Assembly (NCBI GenBank): GCA_009760855.2 | Contig: WPIO01000007.1 | Coordinates: 10,411,001 to 10,475,000, forward strand | Length of the DNA: 64,000 bases | Direction: 5' to 3' | Source: Cristatella mucedo | Taxonomy: Eukaryota > Bryozoa > Phylactolaemata > Cristatellidae | Shown here: one piece after another, positions 54,001 through 64,000 of the stretch | Numbering within the stretch: position 1 is the stretch's first letter | How the letters are laid out: each line of letters begins with the position of its first letter | The notes under the pieces: model-generated | What the model saw: only the letters and a program-made list of their open reading frames with translations | Database searches by the model: none | What the model was told of the DNA's origin: nothing | Translations under genes and position numbers: made by a program

Positions 54001-54250
54001 GTCGCTTATTAGTAGAGGCTTATTGCACGTTGAGCGTGGATTCCAAAGGCAAGCGTTAAGTTGGGCCGCTGGGGATATAACAGGCATGATGACCACTAAG
54101 TTAAAGAGATTCACAGAGGCGCTTGTGGTGGAGGGTGTTGAGCGGTTCGAGACAATGATAGGAATACCAAACGAGCGCGTACTCAGCTCGCAGTTCCAGC
54201 CAAAGGAACAGCTTCTTAGATGGAGGCTCGGGCCACCCCGATGGCTCTGG
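51022..54250 (-). mobile_element. LINE-A, longest copy: endonuclease plus reverse transcriptase
   Basis: Minus strand order: EN start LNACLWNPRSTCNKPLLISD, LDLLALTKTWLKS; EN motif MGDFNVHFDN (about 53640); RT LLPFLSKTLERVVADHL, FQSGFRANHSKESALLRMYD, LLVLLDLSAFDTIDHQFLLE, then GVPQGTVLGPVLFMVC and catalytic FYVDDTQLYLCF (about 52085-52120); then KMNDDKTYLIVMGKTSVIQL; 3' UTR, hairpin, AAT repeats at 51022. Frames break at several points, for example between the DLSA and GVPQG blocks and inside EN, so it is dead. No ORF1 was recognised. L2/CR1-like by motif order and short-repeat 3' end. Confidence 0.93.
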
Positions 54251-54299
54251 GGTGGTTTTCTTTTGTTTGTTAGTGCGTAACGATTATCTCCATCATTTT

Positions 54300-56535
54300 G
54301 GAGTCACTTGCTTTCAAAGCGATCATATCTCAATTGAGCCACAGATAACGACAAGACTACGAAAGCAGAAGAAGAAGACACCACACATTTGGAAAATTAA
54401 AAGAAATAAATACATTCGAATCGGATGCTACATTGTCCATAGAGTCGCGAGCACATGTATGCAGCGCTCCGGATCTTTCTCTCGTATCGTTTTTAGGCAC
54501 CTTTCTCTCGCATGATCTGGGCGTAGCTTACTAGTCTTTAGGCCTGCTATAGCCCTGATGGGAAATCTTAACATTTGTCTTTGGAATTCTCGTTCAATAA
54601 GCAATAAACCCTTTATAATAAATGACATGAATATCGATGGCACTATTGACCTGTTCGCCGTGACGGAGTCCAGGGTGAAATTGACTAACGTCCCTATCGT
54701 AACCGACGCCAGTGAGACAGGCTTTTCGTTCGTTACTAATCCGGGATCAAACTGGTGGAAGAGTCACCAATGAGTACTTTCCTTCCTTAATTTAAAACAG
54801 TTTGCAATCCTCTTGAGCAGTCTCTAAAATCTGTGATTTGGAGTCCTTCCAACAAAAAGCGGTCAATAAAGGCAGTTATTTATCGCCACATAAGTGCGAA
54901 GTCTTCCTTTATCTCAGCTTTCTCTGATCCCATTTTGATTCTGTGTGCAAGAAATTAATTGAGCTTTCGTCGTTATGGGCGATTTTAACATTTGTTTGGA
55001 CAGCTTAACTGACGCCTTAAGTGCCAAATTTTGTACACTGACTTACTCATGTTCTCTTGTGGCTCATTTATATGACTCTACTCACACCGAGGCTCACTCG
55101 CTCGATGAAGTGTTCTCCCACAAATGTACTCTATAATTCCTTACCAAATTCTGCTCATCTGACCACAGGCGGATCTCATTCAGTCTATAGCGTGCCCGCC
55201 TCGGCATCCAAAATAATCTGTGAATCGCGTAGCCTCATGACCGGTGATATCGATGTTGTTCGCGAAAGAATACTTTCTTCGTCCCTGATGCGAAATTTCT
55301 CTTCCGAACTCTCGTCGTTGGAATAAAGCTACAGCACGACACTTGCTGACATTCTCGACCAGTTCGCACCTCTGGCTAAACGCATTGTGCACATTTAGCA
55401 TGATGGCCTATGGTTTACCGCAGACATTAAACCAGCTAGATCTTCTAAGCGCGAGCTTGAAATGGCGTTTGCAAGATCAGGACTGACTGTTCACAGACAT
55501 GAATTCAAGGACTACTGTATTTAATACCAATTGCTTCTAGCAAAGGCCAAGTCTAGCACCAATAGACATATTGTTGGATCAGATGCACAATAAAAAATGC
55601 TAATGTTTACGGTCAACCATCTCCTAAATTACTCCCAGGTTAGCGCCTTACCTAGCAATCCATGTTGTGATCTAGCTGATCATTAAGCCGTGATGGCACA
55701 CTAGGTAAGGCGTTGCTTTTATGACGTCGGTCCAGAGATCGTGGGTTCGAATCCTGCGGTGGGCAATCCTTTATTGCCATTGCAAGCGGTGGTGATAGTA
55801 GTAAAGGCTTTTCTGTCGCTATACAAAAGAGGCTGTTAAATCAGCTAGTATTATTTTCTCTGTCATCAACACAGACAAGATAAGCGAGTCTATCCGTAAG
55901 GTAGCAGCATACCCTTTGGATTCCTGTCCCTCAACTTCGCGCAGTACCCCAATTTCTACATTCAAGGAGGCTACTAGGGACCTCATCCTGAAATTTATCT
56001 CCAAATTAATGAAGACAACCATTTTTTATGGAACCTTTTCCACTTTCCTACTTCTACGATGCATAGATCAGCTGCCGCCATGCATAAATAACATTATAAA
56101 TATGTCCTTAGCCCCAGTTCATGGCCCTACACCCTTCGTAAAGGCTGTAGCCAGGCCACTAAATAGGAAAGCAATACGAGATCAAGAGAACTTGAGCAAC
56201 CTCCACTCAGTCTCTCGTCTATCATTCCTATCAAAGACATGCGAGGTGACAGACAGTTTGAGCTCTTAAATTGGAAAATTAACCTAGCTAGTAAGTTACA
56301 CTCTGGTTTAATACCTCTACCCTCTGTCATGCTTGTAGACATTGTGCGTGTTACCACTAACCATTGATCATGCTTCTTCTACAGCACATTTGGATGCTGA
56401 CCCTGCACAAGTCGCCTCTAACCATGTTATGCTTATTGACATTGAGCGTGCAACCACTAGCCATTTTATCTTGCTTCCTTTAATGCATACGTAAAGTGCC
56501 TACAGATTAAGTTCTCTGAAGGCGCTACACAAATT
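54300..56535 (+). mobile_element. LINE-A 5' half, head-to-head partner, split by SINE-1
   Basis: The pre-EN segment (TRLRKQKKKTPHIWKIKRNK) leads into EN: MGNLNICLWNSRSISNKPFI, DLFAVTESRVKL, VVMGDFNICLDSLTD-like near 54970. It continues through the spacer to about 55680, is interrupted by SINE-1 (55684-55857), then SESIRKVAAYPLDS, FKEATRDLILKFISKLMKTT, NNIINMSLAPVHGPTPFVKA. Near 56290 it jumps to the 3' UTR, so the RT palm and ORF2 end are missing. The terminal hairpin is repeated at 56560-56625. Confidence 0.85.
55684..55857 (+). mobile_element. SINE-1, reference-quality tRNA-derived copy
   Basis: Starts about GCCGTGATGGCACACTAGGT with a pol III A box (TGGCACACTAGGT, 55694-55706) and B box GGTTCGAATCC (55744-55754). 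A tRNA-unrelated body (CCTTTATTGCCATTGCAAGC, GGTGGTGATAGTAGTAAAGG) follows. The 3' end GCTGTTAAATCAGCTAGTAT carries ATT-like bases. It inserted in LINE-A. Confidence 0.93.
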
Positions 56536-56559
56536 AATTTTCATTATTATTAGCGTGTA

Positions 56560-56625
56560 AAGTAAAGTGTAAAGTGCCACGTAAAGTGCCTAGAGAGAGA
56601 TTACATTTTCCGAGGGCACAGTAAA
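56560..56625 (+). repeat. Second LINE-A terminal hairpin
   Basis: GTAAAGTGCCTAGAGAGAGA, TTACATTTTCCGAGGGCACA: another copy of the LINE terminal stem-loop about 100 bp past the first, possibly a tandem duplication of the 3' end. Confidence 0.6.
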
Positions 56626-57172
56626 CATGTATAACTATTGTAGTTATGCAGCTGTAGCAAACACGGCTGTCGTGAACCACGTGAAAATCATCATCATAAT
56701 CAAAGCGTGTACTGGGCAATACTGGGAGCTCTTTGCAGGCTGTCCACTGTCTCAAGCTTATGTGTCTGGATAAATCAGCATGCTACTCTAGCCAGACTTT
56801 GTATTATAGTACGAGCACAATGACTCATTCTTGCGATATAGCAACCGTAGTGCCAGGTTTTTCGGAAATCTCTCTTTATTTTAGCTGGGGTGGCTCCACT
56901 TTGCTTGACGCGGTAATCCAGAAGGATTTTTATAGAAGGCTGGCTCCACAGGGAGCGAGTGTTAAGCCAGAGATTGCCGGCGCCTCAGCGCTCTCATTTG
57001 AGACTAAGCGTGGCGGCTCAGCTACGTGTCAGCTTGAGTTCTGACAATAGCAACGTTAAGAGACTTATAGTTAATGGCAGAGATGGAGAAATACTTTCCT
57101 GGGAGAACGAAATCCGTATGTGACCAGACTTATAGAAAAGGGTGACGATTGGGTCAACAGGGTACAGCCTGG
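56626..57172. other. No feature recognised
   Basis: No repeat or gene identified. Confidence 0.35.
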
Positions 57173-57305
57173 GCTGGTTTGGCCCAGCGGTTAAGGTGCT
57201 CGCTCCGACCAAGGTTTTACCGAGATCGTGGACTTGAGCACTGTGGCATATGTGAAGCACATGAATAGATATTAGGTTTTCTTAGGGTGCTATACAAATG
57301 AATTA
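57173..57305 (+). mobile_element. SINE-2, complete copy
   Basis: Head GCTGGTTTGGCCCAGCGGTT (A box about 57180-57192), B-box region GATCGTGGACTTGAGCAC, then GTGGCATATGTGAAGCACAT and the LINE-A-like tail GATATTAGGTTTTCTTAGGG, ending TACAAATGAATTA. Short (about 133 bp). Confidence 0.85.
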
Positions 57306-57950
57306 TAGTTTTTTCAGTCGAGGTAAACAATTCTGTTAAGGATGTAGTCTTTAATATATAGGCCTGCATGTACTGGCCTAAAGGTGAGCACACAGTTAAA
57401 AGACAGCGAAAGCGTGTTGGAACACACCGTATGAGATACTCTATTGAAATTGATATTGAAATCGCTGAGATTGAGTAGAAAGCCAGAAACCACTAGTTGG
57501 TCGAGGTTTTTTAACTCTTGAGACTTAGCAGAAATAATATGAGCTGGATATGCAGGTACTCTTACTGAATGAGTATGAAATGAAAGCAAGGCCGAACATT
57601 ATGGATTGTCTGGAATGGTCTCGATACTGAATCGTCTGTGGACTCATAGCCGGGCGTGCAAAGACTGGGGCCTCAGACGCTGAAGACAAAGCAACACGTG
57701 GTAAGCGAGCAATTGTCCATTAAAGCGTAGTTTGGGGTTAAGGACTCTAACGATTCACATTAAAGGTAGCCTTATCGCTAGCGGCGTTCTTCGCTCGAAA
57801 GGCTCACTGCTAAGATAGTGGGTTAGGTGCTGTGTCGGAAGCGGAATTGATAACATCCAGCTCTACCTACAGCATTGACCCTTCCTTAGCTTTGTGCACA
57901 TTACATTCTCGAAAATCCTTAGTAGTTTTTATTGCTGACAGTCACATTCA
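57306..57950. other. No feature recognised
   Basis: Unassigned spacer between two SINE-2 copies. Confidence 0.35.
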
Positions 57951-58276
<326 letters not shown>

Positions 58277-58364
58277 ATATTTTATCTATTCTTAGTTAAT
58301 CGGGGAATTTTTTCCAATAGAAAACTGAATTCCGGCCAGTCAGACCCAAAACATATTTAAAAGA

Positions 58365-58625
58365 CCTTGCCGGTAGTTTGTCTGCTCACAAAGCCGAGAA
58401 CTCACTTCCGAATGACTTCAAAACATCTCCAACTTGATAAGTTTAAAAGGAAACTATGTATGCATCTATTTTTCTCATTACTTGATGGGTTCGTGTTAAT
58501 CGTCCTTTGTTTACTTTTCCGTTCAGACATTGTGCAACATATCACTATTCATATTGAAAAATTTCCCTCACATCCTGTTCAAAGTGTCTATAGAAATATT
58601 TAGTTCATTAAGGTTTGTATACAAG
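58365..58625 (+). mobile_element. LINE-A 3' fragment, degraded
   Basis: SAHKAENSLPNDFKTS-like coding (GAGAACTCACTTCCGAATGA), then TTAAAAGGAAACTATGTATG, a changed 3' UTR and a worn terminal segment. Confidence 0.6.
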
Positions 58626-58639
58626 AGTAATATATTGAT

Positions 58640-58745
58640 AACTTTTATTATTAACGCCACTTACAGCAGGAAATAAAGGATTACCCGTTGCAGAACTGAA
58701 TGTGTTTGACTAAGGCATGCAGAGGCAGTATTGCTGCAAATGCGT
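58640..58745 (-). mobile_element. SINE-1, eroded fragment
   Basis: GCCACTTACAGCAGGAAATA, AAGGATTACCCGTTGCAGAA matches the SINE-1 body and B-box side, strongly mutated. Confidence 0.45.
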
Positions 58746-59599
58746 GAACTAGAGCTTCTCCGTAGCTAAGCACTAAGCAGAGAGGCTAGATTTTCCTGTG
58801 GCCGAATTGGCCGAAACGAGTTCGAGCCATCGGTGCCAATCGAAAGGTTATGGCTGAGCTGATTGTGTCTGCTTCAATAATTATGGCATCAAAAAGAACC
58901 AATGACAGAGTCTCTCAACGAGGCAAGGCAGGCGATAAAGGAGGGGCGCTCTACCGACTTATTTACAAAAGTCACCCGTCGCTCGACCAGAGATCCCGCC
59001 GAGGTTATACCAGAAAGCAACTTAGCTTTCGTCGGATTCGTATCATACTTCTTCCATTAAAATGGGAACTGTTCAACCGTTGTCTGGGCATGACTACTGG
59101 GTGCTGATGATGTAACTTGGTTGTCCAATCGGCATGAAAGTAGCCGTACGTGAAGTATCTAGGCAGCTTCTGGAACTAAGGTGGTTCTTTTTAGTTGCTC
59201 GGCAACAGCGTTGGCTGCTAAGAAGGTTCATTCGTTTTGAAGCGTTAACTTTGGACAGCGAGCCGAATAATGTGAGCTGTCACGCACTAATTTGTCATTG
59301 GGCCCACGCAGTATCTGCGGCACTTGAAGGGCTAATCGTTTCTGGCATTCCGCTTAACAGCGAGTAATAACTTAATAAAAAGCTCCCAAGCCGATGCTTA
59401 AACGGTAACGTCTCGAAATTATAATGACATTAATTGCAGCGTCTAGACGGAATCGACTAATCGGTGCCCATCCGCCTCAAGCATTTAGAACTGCGACGCG
59501 ACGAATTTCCATGATCAATTCTGGTAGTAGATCGCTCAGCAATGCAAGGTTCCCACCTAGCTAGTTAATTCCAGTACAGTTTTTAGAGCTAATTACTCC
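58746..59599. other. No feature recognised
   Basis: Plus frames at 58850-59107 and 59134-59367 have Arg/Leu-rich peptides with no recognisable motif. Confidence 0.3.
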
Positions 59600-61035
59600 A
59601 CAGAGTCTACATTACCTCGGTGGATGACCTTCCCATGAATCTAGTCTCAGGAAGAGTTTCTCTGCTTGTTTTGCTCGATCTTTTGGCAGCTTTTGATACA
59701 ATCGATCACCAAATTCTTCTCGGGCGCCTCTCATCTCTTTTGGGCATCACTGGCACTGCACAGCAAAGGTTCAATGCATGTCTCTGTGGGAGACACCAGA
59801 GTATTTATTTGAACAGAAAGCGATCATCCGAGGAACCACTAAAATGTGGGGTACCTCAGTGCTCTGTGCTTGATCCGGTTTTCTTAATGATTTATACTCC
59901 CCCTCTTGCCGATGCGATTGCCAAGCACAATCTCGGCTTTCACTTCTTTGCAGATGGCACTCAGTTGTACTTTTGCGTTGGTCCTTCCCAGCCATCCAGC
60001 ACCTCAAATTCTCTTAACTCCCTTGCTGCATGTATTGATGACATCCGAACATGGATGACAGCAAATTTTCTTGAACTTAATGATGACAAAATCAACTTAC
60101 TAGTTACGTACAAACCAAGTGAGATTCCTAAATTGGAAAGTTTAAAGCTTCAAAATTGACTAAGCCAGCATTTCTCCCGTTGAATCTGTACGAAATCAAG
60201 GTGCCCGGTTCCAGAGTGACCTTTCATTAGACGACCACGCCAACTCCACACTCAAGTCTGCCTACTTTTAGCCCCACAATATTGCTAAAATTTGGGCTTG
60301 CTTAGACAGGAATACCACATATAAATTGGTTCTTGCATTGGTGACATCGTGTCTCGACATCCGTAACTCACTGCTTGCTGGTCACCTGGCGTGTGCAATC
60401 AGGCGCTTACAGTTGGTGCAAAAATCAGCTGCTAAGCTTGTCTGTCGTGAGCGTCGTAGTTGCCACATCACACCACTTTTCGCCGACTGGCACTGGGTCC
60501 CAGTCAAAGCAGTTCAACGGCTTCAAGGTTCTGCCACTCACATTTAGGTCTCTTCATTATTTGGCTCCAGCTTAACTATAAGATCTACTCCCAAACCAGA
60601 CTTAGCATCGTACCAACCACTTTTATGAATCTAATCGTTAACCTATACCTCGTAGAAACTTCAAATCTTATGGAGACCAATTCTTTAGTTTATATGCTCC
60701 CAGAGCGTGGATCTCATTTCCGACTGGCGTTCAAAGATCCTCTGACTCGACGACATTTAAAAAAAAGCTACAGATGCATATATTTATCACAGCAGTTTGT
60801 TGGTCCATGTGCTTTTTCCTTGATTATGCTTATGCGTGCTGACACTGTGCATGCTGCCACTAAGCATATTTGCGTGTTGACCCTGAGCATGTCACCTTTA
60901 ACCATGTTATGCTTGCCGTCATTGAGCATGTTGCCACTAACCATTCGATCATGTTTCCTTTGCAGCAAATGTAGAGTACCTAAAAAGAGATTGAGTTATT
61001 CGAGGGCGCCAAAACAAATGTATTACTATTACTAT
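59600..61035 (+). mobile_element. LINE-A, RT palm to 3' end, 5' truncated
   Basis: Open frame 59620-60159: RVSLLVLLDLLAAFDTIDHQ, ILLGRLSSLLGITGTA, CGVPQCSVLDPVFLMIYTPP, then GFHFFADGTQLYFCV and IDDIRTWMTANFLELNDDKI. The catalytic YADD is changed to FADG and GVPQG to GVPQC, so this RT is dead even apart from later frameshifts. Then SCLDIRNSLLAGHLACAIRR, CHITPLFADWHW, the 3' UTR with three degenerate 40-bp repeats and the hairpin. Confidence 0.92.
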
Positions 61036-61252
61036 TTTTCTTAAAATGCATACGCCTTGCCTATTCTTAACAGATTAAATACTATTACCTAAGGAGTGTT
61101 CTGTTTCGCGCCATTGAGCCGACCACGGAGCAACCAGCCGACCACGCAAGGAGTCAACAAGCTATACTCTCAGCGTCCAGAACAAGGAAGGAACATGCAG
61201 GCTATCGGAGATTTTTGCATGGGAAATAAAAGCATAAAGTAAAGGTTGAAAA

Positions 61253-61372
61253 ATTAGACAGCCTAATTTATATGGCCACTGAAGGACCTTAGAGGTGATC
61301 AACAGGATTGTCTACCACGGAGCTTGAACTCACGACCGGGATCGTGAGGTGCATGCATTTTGCCAGTCAGTA
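61253..61372 (-). mobile_element. SINE-like fragment, degraded
   Basis: GACAGCCTAATTTATATGGC ... GAGCTTGAACTCACGACCGG shows the order of SINE-1 (minus) with internal loss. It lies head-on to the next SINE-1. Confidence 0.4.
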
Positions 61373-61523
61373 GAGAGTCAGAAGTAAGTAGCACGGAGGT
61401 CGTGGGTTCAAATCCTGCAGTGGGCGATTTTTTATTGCCAACTGCAAGCGGTGGTTAAAGCCGCTAAGACTTAACTTCAGCTATGCAAATAAGACTGTTA
61501 AATCAGCTATTATTTATTAACTG
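61373..61523 (+). mobile_element. SINE-1, head truncated or diverged
   Basis: GGAGGTCGTGGGTTCAAATC (B box with one change), GCAGTGGGCGATTTTTTATT, CAACTGCAAGCGGTGGTTAA and GACTGTTAAATCAGCTATTA. Its end abuts LINE-B at 61524. Confidence 0.82.
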
Positions 61524-63110
61524 TTATGGAAGTAGTAGCTCAGGATGGCTCAAAAAATGTGCCACATTAAGTAGCAGGAGAGTAGATGTCATTGCGTAAA
61601 AATTGTGGAAGTATGTTCCGCAGAGTCTAGAACATTCAGAGCACAAATTCGGTCGCCAATGGTCTTTAAGCGGAGGAGTTGAACGGGTAATTTCGTGTCT
61701 ATAGAAAACCTGAGGGCACGAGGAGGCTGAGAATTGTGCAGCAGTTCGCTTAGGTATGAAGGAGCCGTGCTATGGCGGACCTTGTGGGTCAAGTCAAAAT
61801 CTTGCTCTCTATCTATTGATCGACAAGGTCCGTTGCAGCTCCTTCAGTAAAAGAGACACGTGGCTTAATGTCGAAGATTTTTTAATAGCTTTTCAGCTAT
61901 ATTCACAACCAACTGCTTAATGACCTTTTCAGTAGCTCAGCATACGTTTGTTCTCAGTAGTTATTACTACTAATAACAATAATGCACTTGCTAAAGCGCC
62001 CTCAGAGAACCCCATTTCTTTCTAGGCACTTTACATTTGCTGAGTTCAGCTTAAAAAGAACCAGGGGACTGTTTACATTTTTAGAAAGCCACCGTGGTAG
62101 ACAGCTCCTAATCCTATCTCAGACAGAGATCAGAGTGATGCGTAGTTGTGCTGGCAGCCTTTTTAAGAGAAGTTTTAAAATATAAACAGTTATCGGAGGG
62201 GCACCTACATTTCGAGCACACGATGATAGTCGCATAACAAGGACACCTAATATAAGAGTCCAGTCCAGTTCTAGTCCAGCCACACTTTTGAGGTGTCCTA
62301 TGAGCAGCAGTTCCGTTTTATTGTTGTTAAGTTTAAGGAAATTTTCCGACATCCAGAGTTGAATATCTGCAAGACAAGCATTCAGTTTTTCAGTCGCTGA
62401 AGCAGATTTTGATGGTTTGAAAGAAAAATACTGCTAAGTGTTTCCAGCATAGAAGTAATGGCCTATTCAATGGGCCTGAATCAGTTTTCCCAGAGGTTCA
62501 GTATAAATGGAGAACCGCAAAGGACCGATGACGGATCCCTGTGAGACTCCAGAGGTTACTGGCTTGGGGGATTAGACCTGACCCCCGCACGACGCGGAAT
62601 GAACACGATCGGACAAGTACGATTTAGACCAGGCCAGTGCCTCGTCTGCCAGACCGATCGTTGTTCTCAATAGTTCAAGTAGGACACCATGATCAATAGT
62701 GTTGAAGGCATGTGATAGATCCAGCAGCACTAGAGCAGAGACACTCCTGTCATCGTCGAGGCATATGATGTCATTAGTTACACGGAGGAGAGCAGTTTCA
62801 GTGGAGTGGTGCCGCTTGATTCCAGACTGAAATTTTTCTATGACAGATCATTTTTAAATATGTTCTAAGTCCTGCGAAGCGAAAATCTTGTCGAGAGTCT
62901 TTGAGAAAAAAGGAAGAAGGGAAAGTGGGCGATAGTTTGCTTAGATATCTAAATATAATAATGAATTTTTGAGCATTCGCCTAATGATGCCCGATTTTGA
63001 AGACTTTTGAACAATACCGTCAGCCAGCGAAGCATCAAAAACCTGAGCTATGGCTGGACTACGTTGCCAATGGAGACCACAGAGGGGATGATATAGGGTC
63101 TTCATGAGGT
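61524..63110 (-). mobile_element. LINE-B, RT region, interrupted by a LINE-A end
   Basis: Minus strand: HLMKTLYHPLCGLHW near 63100, RPLSLLPFFSKTLDKIFASQ, KFQSGIKRHHSTETALLRVT, ALVLLDLSHAFNTIDHGVLL, ELLRTTIGLADEALAWSKSY, LSDRVHSASCGGQV, then after the palm LADIQLWMSENFLKLNNNKT, ELLLIGHLKSVAGLE and the THKVRHSTAPSYLSELLHNS coding end. The LINE-A tail at 61968-62045 interrupts it. Stops and frameshifts throughout. Confidence 0.85.
61968..62045 (-). mobile_element. LINE-A terminal fragment in LINE-B
   Basis: TACTAATAACAATAATGCAC, TTGCTAAAGCGCCCTCAGAG, ...CACTTTACATTTGCTG: only the terminal hairpin and AAT repeats, inserted in LINE-B coding sequence. Confidence 0.82.
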
Positions 63111-63569
63111 GAGCTCTATTTACTAGACTATGGATTAGCCACTTTGAATGTGGAAGCCTCGGAAGATCTCTTAAGAAAGGTCAAAGGTTGCGACTCAGCA
63201 ATTCATTTAGTCTGAGGAGTAGCCACGAATATGTACAATTGTTTCAACAAAGAAGGTTGAGAAAATGACTTCTGAGATTTTAATATCGAGGAAATGAGAT
63301 TTCTCGGAGTTGGCAAGCAAATTATTGACTGTCTAATAATTTTATTTTGGGTCTGAATCGCAGGCCTTCAGTTTTCGAGTGGGCAGAAGCCCTGGATTTT
63401 CTAAGCCGCCGCTTTTAGATGCGGAGAATTACTTGAAACTGGCTAGACCTTTCCAGGCCCAGACTTCTTAAAGCGGCGTTCAAACCTTAGCTTTACACGG
63501 TGAATCTTCTGAAGTTCCATGGCTAGTTAGAAGGAGTCTCCATGACTCTGTACACGGACAGAATGTAGG
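63111..63569. other. No feature recognised
   Basis: May hold the eroded 5' continuation of LINE-B on the minus strand, but I cannot read clear motifs. Confidence 0.3.
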
Positions 63570-63662
63570 GAGGCTTCCCTTTGCAGAAAATGTAAAGCGC
63601 CTAGAAAGAGATTAAGTTCTCTGAGGGCGCTTTATCAAGTGCATTATTATTATTATTGTTAT
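63570..63662 (+). mobile_element. LINE-A terminal fragment
   Basis: CTTCCCTTTGCAGAAAATGT, AAAGCGCCTAGAAAGAGATT, hairpin and ATT repeats. No coding sequence attached. Confidence 0.85.
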
Positions 63663-64000
63663 TACTACGTCGGGAGCATTCCAAAGTTTCAAGTTTACTG
63701 CATCATTGAGGGCATCGAGGCTGTGGGCAGAGTCTGGACGCAGTTCAAAAAGACTTGCATCGCAAACATATTTCAAATTTGTTTTAGCTCCAATTCTCTC
63801 AAGTTCCGTCGGCTGAAAAACTAGAGTCTTCCATTCGCATATTGTCTTTTTCGAACCACAAATAAATAAGATCGTTGAGTGCTATTAATTTCCTAAGATG
63901 CTCAATAATAAGAAAAAGTCGTTTAAAAAAACTTCCTCGAAGTGTTTTCGGGCTTCCGGGGAAATTGAGATGTAGAAAACAATGTTGGGCTGGTTAAGAA
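63663..64000. other. No feature recognised (window edge)
   Basis: No repeat or gene identified. Confidence 0.35.

Noticed and set aside
55744-55754. tRNA gene suggested by A and B boxes
   Set aside because: The boxes belong to a repeated SINE with a tRNA-unrelated body. No complete cloverleaf can be drawn.

Overview
This is animal nuclear DNA: split exons with GT/AG borders, long introns full of LINE and SINE remnants, long (CA)n and (TA)n arrays, and no prokaryotic-style operons. The one host gene I can reconstruct is a minus-strand orthologue of ICA1/ICA69 (islet cell autoantigen 1), an arfaptin-homology/BAR-domain protein that works with Rab2 at the Golgi and in dense-core vesicle biogenesis. 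The repeat families (an L2/CR1-like LINE and tRNA-derived SINEs) point to an invertebrate, but I cannot name the phylum or species from sequence alone.

The ICA1 model has ten coding exons between 31682 (ATG) and 3937 (stop). All nine introns are GT-AG, every exon junction keeps the reading phase, and the total is 1473 nt (490 residues), close to the roughly 480 residues of vertebrate ICA1. Exons 2-6 (26865-19729) encode the AH/BAR domain and are unmistakable. Exons 7-9 encode the acidic, low-complexity C-terminal half. The last exon (4025-3937) fits in phase and is followed by overlapping AATAAA signals, but its peptide does not resemble the usual ICA69 C-terminus. A short upstream exon carries the ATG after a strong acceptor, so at least one 5' non-coding exon and the promoter lie beyond 31703.

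Layout by region. 1-3850: 3' flank of ICA1 with LINE fragments. 3850-31703: ICA1, with introns holding LINE-A/B/C copies, SINE-1 and SINE-2 copies, a (CA)n array of about 470 bp inside an inverted repeat, and a 655-bp TIR element flanked by TA. 31703-40200: mostly unique sequence with a (GA)n tract, a perfect 29-bp-arm palindrome and a duplicated CRE-like block. 40200-64000: a transposon graveyard with the longest LINE-A copy (51022-54250, endonuclease plus reverse transcriptase with YVDD), a head-to-head partner at 54300-56535, another RT fragment at 59600-61035, and a LINE-B relic at 61524-63110.

The LINE-A 3' end (a stem-loop followed by ATT repeats) is copied almost base for base at the 3' end of SINE-2. 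This is the signature of a SINE mobilised by a stringent LINE partner. It is the most system-like observation in the window. I found no intact mobile element and no second convincing host gene.
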